In this document: positions 25,869 to 34,186 of the stretch, one piece after another | Position numbering within the stretch: the first letter of the stretch is position 1 | Layout of the letters: every line of letters starts with the position of its first letter | Assembly (NCBI GenBank): GCA_903889245.1 | Contig: CAISWQ010000118.1 | Coordinates: forward strand, 1 to 62,675 | Direction: 5' to 3' | From: an uncultured Lentisphaerota bacterium | GTDB taxonomy: Bacteria > Verrucomicrobiota > Kiritimatiellia > CAIQIC01 | DNA length: 62,675 bases | The notes under the pieces: generated by a model | Told to the model about the DNA's origin: nothing | The model's input: only the letters and a program-made list of their open reading frames with translations | Database searches by the model: none | Position numbers and translations under genes: made by a program

Positions 25869-26540
25869 TTACTTCGCAGCCTTGCCCCATGCTTCCACTT
25901 CGATGTAGTGGTTCATGTTGTTGCTGGTGTTGCCGTTCGAATAAAGACGGACGTAGCGGCCCTTGACGCCCTTCATGTCAATGAGCTGGCCCTGGTAGTT
26001 CTCGATGAAGCCGAGGTCCTTGCCGACGCCGAGGCCGTGCGCGTTCTCACGGTCGGTGTTGTAGACGGTCTTCACGTCCTTGATGAAGTCGGCATCGTCG
26101 CTGACCTGCACGACGACGGAGTGATAGACGCGCTTCTGGGAGTGGAAGCGCCACACGAGCAGGGCGTAGAGCTCGCTCGACTGGCCGAGGTCCAGTTGGA
26201 TCCACTGCTTGCCGGCGGCGAGTTCCACATAGGAACCTTCCTCGGCGCTCTTGTCCTCATCGGTGACCAGCGTCAGCTCGCCGACGACGGGCTCCTTGTC
26301 GCTGCCGGTGACCTTCTTGCCCTTGGCGAGGTTGGAGCAGCCGGCGGGGACCATGAAATCCGGGCGCTTGTTGATGAGTTCGGGCTCGACCGGGACGGAC
26401 GCCGGAATCGGCTTGGGGGTGCCGGCCAGCATGGGCTTCGGCAACTCGGTCTTGAGCGGGACCTTCTCATCGGCCGCGCGAACGACACTGCAAACCACCG
26501 CGGCCGCGACGGCCACGCCAACGATCATACGAATCTTCAT
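25869..26540 (-). CDS. Exported discoidin-like (F5/8 type C) domain protein
   Basis: 223 residues. A signal peptide (about 1-21) and a Pro/Lys-rich stretch precede a discoidin-like beta-sandwich at about 75-220: SYVELAAGKQWIQLDLGQSS, YALLVWRFHSQKRVYHSVVV, GRYVRLYSNGNTSNNMNHYI and ending EVEAWG. Such domains bind sugars or cell-surface glycans. The ATG at 26540 has an AAGGA ribosome site at correct spacing, while the ATG at 26546 is too close to it. Confidence 0.82.
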   Translation of the reverse strand: MKIRMIVGVAVAAAVVCSVVRAADEKVPLKTELPKPMLAGTPKPIPASVPVEPELINKRPDFMVPAGCSNLAKGKKVTGSDKEPVVGELTLVTDEDKSAEEGSYVELAAGKQWIQLDLGQSSELYALLVWRFHSQKRVYHSVVVQVSDDADFIKDVKTVYNTDRENAHGLGVGKDLGFIENYQGQLIDMKGVKGRYVRLYSNGNTSNNMNHYIEVEAWGKAAK

Positions 26541-26757
26541 CTGCATCTTCCTTTTTGTTGCGTTGTTGTTGTGCTGTTGTGCGAACGCAGAACGCTTGTA
26601 ACACATCGTTATTGTGTCCGACAAGACCGCACTTCGGCGCGGCACATTGAAACCTCATCTGGAAACGGCGCCAGCGAAACCGCAGCCCATCGAACACGGA
26701 ACCGCGGAAGGCCGAAGCTCCTGCTGACGCAAGGTTGCGGGCCTGTTCCAGGAGACC

Positions 26758-26777
26758 GGCCACGACGGAGCGTGGCC
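26758..26777. repeat. REP-like GGCCACG hairpin
   Basis: GGCCACG ACGGAG CGTGGCC, 7-bp perfect arms with a 6-base loop, followed by CTCCACGTGGGTGG. Different from the TGTAGG family at 16067 and 20266. Only one copy in the window. Confidence 0.5.
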
Positions 26778-26799
26778 CTCCACGTGGGTGGTCCGACCC

Positions 26800-26847
26800 A
26801 AAAAAATCGCGGCGCGAAAACCGGTTGACTCCAGTTTCGCGCCGCGG
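26800..26847 (-). terminator. Strong intrinsic terminator after Gfo/Idh (26875-28239)
   Basis: CGCGGCGCGAAA (26808-26819) and TTTCGCGCCGCG (26835-26846) form a perfect 12-bp stem. On the minus strand the stem is followed by ATTTTTTT. It lies 28 bases after the stop codon. Confidence 0.88.
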
Positions 26848-26874
26848 GCTTGCGCCGGTGAGCCGGCGCGGCGG

Positions 26875-28239
26875 TCACGCCTCGTAATCGGCGGGCGTGA
26901 TCTCCAGCGTCTTGCGGGCGGCGATGGCCTCGGAGGCCTTGTGGATCACCGACTCGCTGCGGAACGCCTCGTCGGCCGGGCAGTTGAGCTTGGCCTTGCC
27001 GCGGATGGCGTCGAAGAAGTTCTCGAGATGCGGCTGGTGGATGGCCTTGTTGAAGGTCACCGGCAGCGCGTAGGTCTCGAGCACCTTGCTTTCGCGCACG
27101 TCCACCTTGACGTCGGCCTCGGCGGCCGCGGGCGACTTCTTCAGCATCACGTAATTCTTCTGGATGAACTCCGCCCAGTCCGGCGCGTTGGCTTCGCGGA
27201 ACAACTGGGTGATCGAGGGGTTCTCGGAGAGCTTGATCGAACCCTGATCGCCCATGAAGTACTCGAAGTAGCCGCCGCCGGCGCTGGTCGTGGTCTGCAC
27301 CTGGTAGAACGCGCGCGCGGTGTACGGCTGGTTGTCCGGGGACGTCAGCTTGTACTCATAGATGCACATCGCGTTGTCGAACCACTCGTGCTCCTTGTAA
27401 TAGTCCACGCCGCCGGACGCCGTCACGCTGACCGGCATCACGTCGAAGAACCAGTTGAAGATGTCAATCTGGTGCGCGCCGAGGTCGGAGAGCGGGCCGC
27501 CGCCATACTTCTTGAACCAGCGCCAGTTGCGGAACTTGTACATGTCCTCGTAGCCGTACTTGGCGAGCAGGTCGGGCTTCATGCTGATCGCCTTGGCGGC
27601 GCCGCGGTCCGGCGTCACCGCGCGGTTCCACTGGGCGTTCGCCGCGGTCAGGCGGCCGAACAGCTTGAGGTCGTGCAGGAGGTAGTTCAGGACGAAGCGG
27701 TAGCGGGGGTTGCTGCGCCGCTGGTGGCCGATCTGCAGCAGCTTGCCCGTTTCCTTCATCGCCTTGACCATCGAGCGCGCGCCGTCCATCGTGTTCGACA
27801 TCATCTTCTCGCAATAGACGTGCAGGCCGTGCTTGAGGCAGGTGTTCGAGTGCGGCGCGTGCCAGAAGTCCGGCGACGCCACGATGGCGGCCTGGAGATC
27901 CTTCTCCTTGGCCAGCAGCTCCTCGAAGTCCTCGTAGGCGTTCACCTCGATGTTGTTGTTCTTCTTGAGGCCCTTCTGCACGCGGTCGCGGGCGTATTTC
28001 CAGATGTCGCAGATGGCGACGATCTCGATGCCCTCGATGCGCAGGAGCGCGTCGAGCAGCACGTTGCCTTCCTCGCCGCAGCCGATCAAGGCGTACCGGA
28101 TGCGGTTGGAGGGCGGTGTCGTGGCCGGAGCGGCGGCGGGCGCGGTCTCGGCCCGCGCGCTTTGCAGCGCGAGGCCGGCGCCCGCGGCCATCGCCGTGGT
28201 CAAAAAGCCCCGGCGGGAAAAATCAAGTTCGGAAGCCAT
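26875..28239 (-). CDS. Gfo/Idh/MocA family oxidoreductase, Tat-exported
   Basis: 454 residues. Tat signal SRRGFLTT near residues 8-15. NAD(P)-binding fold from about 47 (RYALIGCGEEGNVLLDALL), lysine motif CEKMMSNTMDGARSM and C-terminal GGGPLSDLGAHQIDIFNWFF. It belongs to a different branch of the family from the tandem pair at 22465-25603. The ATG at 28239 has a GAGGGACC ribosome site. It follows the DoxX gene by 8 bases and ends at a strong terminator, so the two form a unit. Confidence 0.93.
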   Translation of the reverse strand: MASELDFSRRGFLTTAMAAGAGLALQSARAETAPAAAPATTPPSNRIRYALIGCGEEGNVLLDALLRIEGIEIVAICDIWKYARDRVQKGLKKNNNIEVNAYEDFEELLAKEKDLQAAIVASPDFWHAPHSNTCLKHGLHVYCEKMMSNTMDGARSMVKAMKETGKLLQIGHQRRSNPRYRFVLNYLLHDLKLFGRLTAANAQWNRAVTPDRGAAKAISMKPDLLAKYGYEDMYKFRNWRWFKKYGGGPLSDLGAHQIDIFNWFFDVMPVSVTASGGVDYYKEHEWFDNAMCIYEYKLTSPDNQPYTARAFYQVQTTTSAGGGYFEYFMGDQGSIKLSENPSITQLFREANAPDWAEFIQKNYVMLKKSPAAAEADVKVDVRESKVLETYALPVTFNKAIHQPHLENFFDAIRGKAKLNCPADEAFRSESVIHKASEAIAARKTLEITPADYEA

Positions 28240-28247
28240 GAGGTCCC

Positions 28248-28781
28248 TCACCATTTCTTCAGGACGGCGAACTGGTTGTACTTCGCCAGCGTCAGGGCGT
28301 AGGCGATCAGCACGACGTGGATCGCCAGCCAGGCCACGCCGTCATCGGCCTTGATCATGATCAGGCCGGCGGTCAGCCCGATGTAGAGCAGGCCCTGCAG
28401 GAACAGCGAGACGCGCGTGCCGATGCCGAGCCAGAGCATGAGGCCGAGGATGATCAGCGCCGGACCGAGCACCGCGTAGAAGATCTTCAGCATGAACGCC
28501 GGGAGCAGCGGCTCGGCGGCGAACTTGTCCTGCATGGACTGCGGGATGGCCGCGTAGTTGCCGAGACCGTAGACCTTCTGGGTCGCCTCGACCATCGCGC
28601 CGCCGGCATCCACCTGGCCCGTCTTCGGGTCCACCCACGGCTTCATCACCTTGCCCATCGCCGCGTACTTCTCCAGCCCTGTCATCACCGCGCGCAGACC
28701 CAGCCAGCCGCGCAGCAGCCAAAACGCCAGTGTGGCGTCCCAATTTTTCGGCGTTGCCGCCGTTTCGTTTTGCTCGCTCAT
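28248..28781 (-). CDS. DoxX-like membrane protein
   Basis: 177 residues. Four hydrophobic segments (about 18-36, 95-120, 125-143, 150-168) with LRGWLGLRAVMTGLEKY near the start, as in the DoxX/TQO small-subunit superfamily. These proteins often pair with exported oxidoreductases and may feed electrons to or from quinones, which would suit the Gfo/Idh enzyme encoded 8 bases downstream. Ribosome site AAAGGAAGG before the ATG at 28781; longer upstream open frame runs through array 6. Confidence 0.78.
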   Translation of the reverse strand: MSEQNETAATPKNWDATLAFWLLRGWLGLRAVMTGLEKYAAMGKVMKPWVDPKTGQVDAGGAMVEATQKVYGLGNYAAIPQSMQDKFAAEPLLPAFMLKIFYAVLGPALIILGLMLWLGIGTRVSLFLQGLLYIGLTAGLIMIKADDGVAWLAIHVVLIAYALTLAKYNQFAVLKKW

Positions 28782-28912
28782 CACATGCCTTCCTTTCGTG
28801 GCGCCGTTCTTACTAAAAAACCCCGTGCAGCGTCCAGCGTCTTCGCGGATTTTTTTTCGCCAGCGCGAGGCGCCCTCAATAACGCAGACCCATCCTGCGT
28901 ATTGCAGGCCAG

Positions 28913-28962
28913 CTTTTCCAAGGCCGGGAAAAGCGCCACCCGCTTTTCCCAAGCCTTGGAAC
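28913..28962. repeat. Phased palindrome array 6 (2 units)
   Basis: Centres at 28923 and 28954 (interval 31), both imperfect. The only array in a divergent gap (DoxX leftward, FmdB rightward). Confidence 0.85.
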
Positions 28963-29058
28963 AACGCCGGGGCCGCGCCCCTCCTTCGCACGCCGCCTGC
29001 GGGTTTGACAAGGGAGCCGAATCCGCTTATTTGTTGCGCGTTCAACGCGGGATGGTTT

Positions 29059-29364
29059 ATGCCGACGTACGAATATGAATGCGCCAAATGCGGCGAACGG
29101 TTTGAAAAATTTCAGAGCATCACCGCTGTGCCGTTGAAGCAGTGTCCTGAATGCCGCGGCCGCGTGAAGCGGCTGTTGGGCACAGGCGCCGGCTTGCTGT
29201 TCAAAGGCAGCGGTTTCTATATCACGGACTACCGCAGCGAAAGCTACAGGCAGGGTGCCAAGGCCGAGAGCAAGCCACACACGCCCGCACCGGCACCGGA
29301 GAAACATGCGACCGGCACAGAGAAGAAAGCCGCGACCAAGGGCGTCAAAGGAAAGACGGCATGA
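29059..29364 (+). CDS. FmdB family zinc-ribbon protein
   Basis: 101 residues. The FmdB zinc ribbon covers residues 1-45: MPTYEYECAKCGERFEKFQ and KQCPECRGRVKRL, with CxxC pairs at both ends. A Gly-rich GSGFYITDYR segment follows, then a Lys/Ala/Pro tail. FmdB-type proteins are putative regulators of unknown mechanism. The stop overlaps the start of the next gene (ATGA), so they are cotranslated. Confidence 0.9.
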   Translation: MPTYEYECAKCGERFEKFQSITAVPLKQCPECRGRVKRLLGTGAGLLFKGSGFYITDYRSESYRQGAKAESKPHTPAPAPEKHATGTEKKAATKGVKGKTA

Positions 29365-30083
29365 GTCAGGTCATCGAATGTCCGCGGTGCCACCAAGGCA
29401 ACGAACTGGGACGCATGTTCTGCACGCGGTGCGGCACCAAGCTGGACATGGAACAGATGACTCAGCGTGGACGCGGGCCCTTCGATGCAGCGGCGTTCTC
29501 GCGTGGCGCGGTTCAAATTGGCGCGTTCCTGTTCATGTTGCTTGGCGTGCTGCTGCTGATCTGGCCGGCGACGCCGGCCGGCAAGCGGGGCGATGAGGAG
29601 GCGCTGGCGGGACTGCTCGGCCAGCGGGCGGCGGTCAGGAAGGCGCTGCAGCAAGGTCAGGAAGTAAAGTGCGAACTGGCCGAGACGGGGTTGAATGCCT
29701 ATCTGGCCGCCACCCTCAAGGCTGCGCGCAGCAACGAAACCGCGACGGCGTCTTGGAGCATGCAATTGGCGGAACTGAACATCGGCTTGAAGGCGGGCAG
29801 CGTCGTGGTGACCGCGTCGTCGCAGTGGGGACCGTTCAACATCACCTGGCAGATCAGTGGCACACCCAAGGTGACCGACAAGTATTTTCAACTGGACGTC
29901 AAGTCGGGGCGCATCGGGCATATCAGCCTGCCGCGCAGCGGCGCGCAGTGGATGGCCACGCGCATGGCGGTATTGTTCAACCGCTGGGCGGCCGATCGTG
30001 AACTGTTGAACACGCTAGCCAGCCTGACGGCGGAAAGCGGCAGCGTCACCCTGGTGACGCGGGTGGTGGCGGCAAAGGAATAG
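29361..30083 (+). CDS. Zinc-ribbon membrane protein, unknown function
   Basis: 240 residues. An N-terminal double zinc-ribbon (CPRCHQGNELGRMFCTRCG, residues 7-25) faces the cytoplasm. One membrane segment follows (about 50-68, IGAFLFMLLGVLLLIWP), then a C-terminal soluble domain of about 165 residues probably outside the membrane. Similar zinc-ribbon/TM/beta-domain proteins are widespread in PVC bacteria. Coupled by ATGA to the FmdB gene. Confidence 0.78.
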   Translation: MSQVIECPRCHQGNELGRMFCTRCGTKLDMEQMTQRGRGPFDAAAFSRGAVQIGAFLFMLLGVLLLIWPATPAGKRGDEEALAGLLGQRAAVRKALQQGQEVKCELAETGLNAYLAATLKAARSNETATASWSMQLAELNIGLKAGSVVVTASSQWGPFNITWQISGTPKVTDKYFQLDVKSGRIGHISLPRSGAQWMATRMAVLFNRWAADRELLNTLASLTAESGSVTLVTRVVAAKE

Positions 30084-30105
30084 CAGCAAAGAAACGGGGT
30101 AGCTC

Positions 30106-31815
30106 ATGAAGAATAAAGAAGAACTCTACGGCAAGATTGAACAGGTCAACCAGAAGGGTCTGGCCGAACTGCAGCAGTTAATTGGCGACTACGACTTCGC
30201 CCGCTACGTCCTCAAAGTGCTCCGCATCGAGGAGCCGGTGGAGACGCAATTGAGCCTGCTCGTCGTCCGGGTGCCGCAACTCATCGCCGGGTTTCCACAG
30301 AATCTGATCCAGACGCCGGTGGGCCGCACCGCGTTGGAGGATCTGCTGACCCGCAAGGTCGCCGCGGAGATCGAGAAGACCGCCTCCTATGACACCGCCG
30401 GCATCTCCCGGCGCCGCCTCTACTTCACGCAGCCCGGCCAGAAAATCCTGCCGCGCTCCAGCCTGGTGGTCACCGAGGAATATGTCGAGGCGCGCATCTA
30501 CTTCCGCCCGCCCCTGCAGGATGGCCGCATCATGGGCGGCGACCTGAAGGAACTGTTCTTCGGCATGTTGCCGCGCATCGTCAACGCCTCGCTCATCTAT
30601 TGCAACCTGCCCGAAACCGAGGCCGAGCGCTGCGTCAACCTGATGAGCGATGCCGACCACATCCGTCGCCTGTTGCCAACGCGCGGCTGGGTCAGCTTCA
30701 TCGCGGAGCGCGCGCAGTTGTGCCGCTCCACCTGTACCGACAGGCCCGACCCGCATCGCAGCCGGTTGCTGGAGGTGGACAACACCTTTGCCAAATCCCT
30801 TGACCTGCCCAAGGCGGGCGCCGTGCGCGGCTTTGGCGTGCCCTCCGGCCTCACCGTCATCCTCGGCGACGCCTACTCCGGCCGCAGCGAACTGCTGCGC
30901 GCGATGGCCGCAGGCATCTATAACCACGTACGCGGCGACGGCCGCGAGTTGATCATCACCCTACCCGACGCCGTGTACATCAAGGCCGAGCCCGGCCGCA
31001 GTGTCCGGCGCGTGGACTTGAGCGCCTTCCTGCGCGATACCGGCGATGAAAACGGCCCGATCTACAGCAGCCCGCACGCGGACGCCTTCGCTTCGCAGGC
31101 GGCCGCCACCATCGAAGCGCTCGAAGCCGGCGCCCGCGCCTTGATCTTCGACGAGTCCGACTCCTCGCCGGAATTCCTCGCGCGCGACCCGCGCCTGTCC
31201 GGGCTGACGCCGCCGGCGGAGCAACGCATCACACCGCTCTCCGCCCTGGCCCGCCGCATGGTGGACCAACTCGGTGTTTCCATCGTCGTCGCCGGCACCG
31301 TGACCGTCACTGATTTCATCCCGATCGCCGATACCATCCTGCGCATTGCGAACTTCAAGGTCTATGACGTGACCAAGGAGGCCAAGAAGCTCGTCACGGC
31401 CACGCCCGTCACCGGCGCGCCCGCCAACGTCTCTGCCATGGTCGAGCGCCTGCGCTCGATCGTGCCCAGCAGCATTGATCCCAGCGCCGGCCGTAGCGAC
31501 TTCTTCATTGAGGCCGAGGACATCCACCTGCTCCGTTTCGGCCGCGACAAGATTGACCTTTCCGGCATTGAGCAGCTTGCCGACATTGACCAGACCCGCA
31601 CCATCGGGCGCATCCTCTACTACGCCAAGACGCGGTACATGGAGGAAATCCGCCCGATCCGCGAAATCCTCGACTCGATTGACCAGGACTTGAGTTCCGA
31701 GGGCCTCGAAACGTTGACGCGCACCTTGCAGGGCGACCTGGCCCGGCCGCGCCGCTACGAGATCGCCGCCGCGCTCAACCGGCTGCCCTCGCTGCGCATC
31801 GCGCGCCTCGCGTGA
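30106..31815 (+). CDS. ABC-class ATPase family protein with altered P-loop
   Basis: 569 residues of the 'predicted ATPase of the ABC class' family. Family features: RRRLYFTQPGQKILPRSSLV, YVEARIYFRPPLQDGRIMGG, YNHVRGDGRELIITLPDAV, QAAATIEALEAGARALIFDE and IADTILRIANFKVYDVT. The loop where relatives have GxxxxGKST reads GDAYSGRSELL (residues 254-264), with the invariant lysine replaced by Arg260 and the Ser/Thr position followed by Glu262. The Walker B-like ALIFDESDSS is kept. ATP binding may therefore be weak or lost. Function of the family is unknown. 22 bases after the zinc-ribbon gene, probably one operon. Confidence 0.85.
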   Translation: MKNKEELYGKIEQVNQKGLAELQQLIGDYDFARYVLKVLRIEEPVETQLSLLVVRVPQLIAGFPQNLIQTPVGRTALEDLLTRKVAAEIEKTASYDTAGISRRRLYFTQPGQKILPRSSLVVTEEYVEARIYFRPPLQDGRIMGGDLKELFFGMLPRIVNASLIYCNLPETEAERCVNLMSDADHIRRLLPTRGWVSFIAERAQLCRSTCTDRPDPHRSRLLEVDNTFAKSLDLPKAGAVRGFGVPSGLTVILGDAYSGRSELLRAMAAGIYNHVRGDGRELIITLPDAVYIKAEPGRSVRRVDLSAFLRDTGDENGPIYSSPHADAFASQAAATIEALEAGARALIFDESDSSPEFLARDPRLSGLTPPAEQRITPLSALARRMVDQLGVSIVVAGTVTVTDFIPIADTILRIANFKVYDVTKEAKKLVTATPVTGAPANVSAMVERLRSIVPSSIDPSAGRSDFFIEAEDIHLLRFGRDKIDLSGIEQLADIDQTRTIGRILYYAKTRYMEEIRPIREILDSIDQDLSSEGLETLTRTLQGDLARPRRYEIAAALNRLPSLRIARLA

Positions 31816-31837
31816 AGCCAGCTTTCAGTGGTCAGCC

Positions 31838-32293
31838 ATGAAACTTGTGATTCAGCGCGTCCGCCGCGCCGCCGTCCGTGTCGGGGAGGAAACCACCGGA
31901 CAAATTGACCGTGGCCTGCTGGTCCTCGCGGGTGTCGCCACGGACTCCACTTGGGAGGACGCGCAGTGGCTTGCCCGCAAGGTCGCGTTGCTGCGCGTCT
32001 TCGATGACGAGCACGGCAAGCTGAACAAGGCTGTCGGCGAAGTCGGCGGCGCGCTGCTCGTGGTCAGCCAGTTCACGCTCTACGGCGATGGTACCGGCGG
32101 CAACCGCCCCAGTTACACCGCCGCCGCGCCGCCCGCCTACGCCGAGCCGCTGCTCGAAGATTTCGTCCGGCTGCTCCGCGAACTCGGCTGCACCGTCGCC
32201 ACCGGCCGCTTCCGCGCGCTGATGCAGGTCGAGCTTGTCAATGATGGCCCGGTGACCATCCTCATGGAGTCCCGCGCCGGTATCCGCCGCTGA
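31838..32293 (+). CDS. dtd: D-aminoacyl-tRNA deacylase
   Basis: 151 residues, the normal Dtd length. Starts MKLVIQRVRRAAVRVG, has the active-site motif SQFTLYGD and the cross-subunit NDGPVTI (GxPVT) motif. It hydrolyses D-amino acids and glycine from mischarged tRNAs. The usual KGxRPSF segment reads GGNRPSY here. Likely transcribed with the ATPase gene 22 bases upstream. Confidence 0.95.
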   Translation: MKLVIQRVRRAAVRVGEETTGQIDRGLLVLAGVATDSTWEDAQWLARKVALLRVFDDEHGKLNKAVGEVGGALLVVSQFTLYGDGTGGNRPSYTAAAPPAYAEPLLEDFVRLLRELGCTVATGRFRALMQVELVNDGPVTILMESRAGIRR

Positions 32294-32366
32294 CACGGAC
32301 GTCGGGCGGGTGGCGTCACCATCTGCCAGCCCGCACCAGCTCCAAGGCAGAAAAAGTTATCCGCCA

Positions 32367-32416
32367 TTTTCCAAGCCTTGGAAAAAAGCAGCCGGAAATT
32401 TCCAAGCCTTGGAAAA
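32367..32416. repeat. Phased palindrome array 7 (2 units)
   Basis: Two perfect palindromes with centres at 32376 and 32407 (interval 31), between the convergent dtd and glnK genes. Confidence 0.92.
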
Positions 32417-32455
32417 AGAAGACCCCGCGATGGAGGGCGAATCGCACCGCGGGGC
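32412..32455 (-). terminator. Terminator of amtB-glnK using the palindrome's T-tract
   Basis: CCCCGCG (32423-32429) and CGCGGGG (32448-32454) form a 7-bp stem. On the minus strand the stem is followed by TCTTCTTTTT, whose last five T bases belong to the second palindrome of array 7. Confidence 0.65.
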
Positions 32456-32480
32456 CCAGCCTTGCGGCTGAAAATAGGCA

Positions 32481-32822
32481 TCACCCGATGGCGAGGTTGC
32501 CGGTCTCGCCGGTACGGATGCGGATGACTTCGTCGAGGCTTAGAACAAAGATCTTGCCGTCGCCGACTTGGCCGGTGCGGCCGCCCTCGATGATGGCGTC
32601 GAGCGTGGGTTTGACGTAGGTATCGTTGACGGCGATCTCGAGCTTCATCTTCTTGAGCAGCGTGCCGGCCTCCTTGTGGCTGCGGTACACAGTGGCCACG
32701 CCGCGCTGGCGGCCACGACCCATGACGCTGGTGACGGTGACGAGATGAATTTCTTTTTCCTCGAGCCGCTGCATGACTTCCTCAAGACGGTCGGGTTGGA
32801 TCACGGCGATGATGTATTTCAT
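32481..32822 (-). CDS. glnK: PII nitrogen regulatory protein with unusual T-loop
   Basis: 113 residues, standard PII size. The core is intact: GRGRQRG (with the Gln39 equivalent), KLEIAV, GGRTGQVGDGKIFVLSLDEV and RIRTGE. The T-loop reads VATVYRSHKEAGTLLKK, so the tyrosine uridylylated in enteric PII (Tyr51) is Glu here, while Tyr46 is kept. It is 11 bases after amtB, the classic pairing in which GlnK plugs the ammonium channel. Control by uridylylation at position 51 is not possible; ligand binding alone or another modification would be needed. Confidence 0.95.
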   Translation of the reverse strand: MKYIIAVIQPDRLEEVMQRLEEKEIHLVTVTSVMGRGRQRGVATVYRSHKEAGTLLKKMKLEIAVNDTYVKPTLDAIIEGGRTGQVGDGKIFVLSLDEVIRIRTGETGNLAIG

Positions 32823-32833
32823 GGCAGGCTCCT

Positions 32834-34186
32834 TTAATCGAGCACGGTGTAGCCGGTTTCACGATGGTCGGTCAGGTCGAGGCCGATGCGCTCGGCTTGC
32901 GCGTCGGAGCGGAGGCCGACGAGGGCATCCACAAGGCGCAGCAGGATGAACGAGACGACCAACGCATAGACGACCGTCACCACAACCGTGATGCACTGCG
33001 CCTTGAAGAGGTCGAAGCTGCCATAGATGAGACCATCGGCGCCCGCCGGATTGACCGCCTTGGAGGCAAAGACGCCGGTCAGTAACGCACCCAGGATGCC
33101 GCCCACGCCGTGGATGCCGAACGCGTCGAGCGCATCGTCGTAGCCGAGCTTGGGCTTGATGAGGCTGACAAACAGCCACGGGACGATGCCGGCGATCACG
33201 CCGATGGCGATGGCCGCCATCGGGGTGACAAAGCCGGCGGCCTGCGTGATCGTCGCGAGGCCGGCGACGCCACCGGAGATGATGCCAAGCACGGTCGCGC
33301 GCTTGTTGGCGACCAGGTCCATCACGGCCCACGTCAGGCCGCCGGCCGCCGCCGCAAGGTGCGTGGCGACGAACGCCGTGGTGGAAAGCCCGCCGGCGGC
33401 GAGCGCGCTGCCGGCGTTAAAACCGAACCACCCAAACCAGAGCAGGCCGGCGCCCAGCGTGGCAAAGGGCAGATTGTGTGGCGGGCTCATGCGCTCGGGA
33501 TAGCCAAGGCGCTTGCCGATGACGAGGGCGGCGGCGAGGCTGGCGATGCCGGCGTTGATGTGCACGACCGTGCCGCCCGCAAAATCCAGCGCGCCCAGCT
33601 TGGCGAGGAAGCCGCCCTTGCCCCAGACCCAGTGGCAGACGGGGGCATAAACGAACGTCACCCAGAGCAGCGAGAAGATGATGAACGCGGCAAACTTCAT
33701 GCGCTCCGCGAACGCGCCGACGATGAGCGCGGGCGTGATGACCGCGAACATCATCTGGAAAATCATGAAGAGTTGATGCGGGATGGTCGGCGCGTAGGCG
33801 CTCGGCGCGTCCGCGGTGACGTTTTGCAGTCCAGCCCACGAGAGATCACCGATCACGCCCTTGACATCCGGGCCAAAGGCGAGGCTGTAACCAAAGAGCA
33901 CCCATTGCAAGGAGACCAAGCACATCATCATGAAGCACTGCATGAGAACCGAGAGGACGTTTTTCCGGCGAACGAGACCGCCATAAAAGAACGCGAGGCC
34001 GGGGATGGTCATCAGCAGCACCAACCCCGTGCTGATGCTGACCCAGGCGGTATCGCCGGCGCTGATATCCTTGGCCGAGAGCACGACCGGCGCCGCGTTG
34101 GTGGCGGTCTGCTGCGCCGCTGCGCCCATGGACATGGCCAGTACAGCCAAGCCCACCAGTGCTGCGACAACAAAACGCTGCTGCAT
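32834..34186 (-). CDS. amtB: Ammonium transporter
   Basis: 450 residues. A cleavable signal peptide (about 1-22, ALVGLAVLAMSMGAAAQ) precedes 11 membrane segments. Family motifs: LMTIPGLAFFYGGLVRRKN, VCHWVWGKGGFLA, GTVVHINAG, FGWFGFNAGS and DAFGIHGVGGILGALLTG (containing one of the pore histidines). It conducts ammonia/ammonium across the inner membrane and is controlled by the adjacent GlnK. The ATG at 34186 has a GGAGGGCAGG ribosome site; longer upstream frames are not conserved. Confidence 0.95.
   Translation of the reverse strand: MQQRFVVAALVGLAVLAMSMGAAAQQTATNAAPVVLSAKDISAGDTAWVSISTGLVLLMTIPGLAFFYGGLVRRKNVLSVLMQCFMMMCLVSLQWVLFGYSLAFGPDVKGVIGDLSWAGLQNVTADAPSAYAPTIPHQLFMIFQMMFAVITPALIVGAFAERMKFAAFIIFSLLWVTFVYAPVCHWVWGKGGFLAKLGALDFAGGTVVHINAGIASLAAALVIGKRLGYPERMSPPHNLPFATLGAGLLWFGWFGFNAGSALAAGGLSTTAFVATHLAAAAGGLTWAVMDLVANKRATVLGIISGGVAGLATITQAAGFVTPMAAIAIGVIAGIVPWLFVSLIKPKLGYDDALDAFGIHGVGGILGALLTGVFASKAVNPAGADGLIYGSFDLFKAQCITVVVTVVYALVVSFILLRLVDALVGLRSDAQAERIGLDLTDHRETGYTVLD

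Larger units (their letters stand above)
26541..26874. other. 334-base gene-free interval
   Basis: Holds the leader of the discoidin-like gene at its left end, a REP-like hairpin at 26758-26777, and the terminator of the Gfo/Idh-DoxX unit at 26800-26847. Short open frames here lack ribosome sites and family resemblance. Confidence 0.6.
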
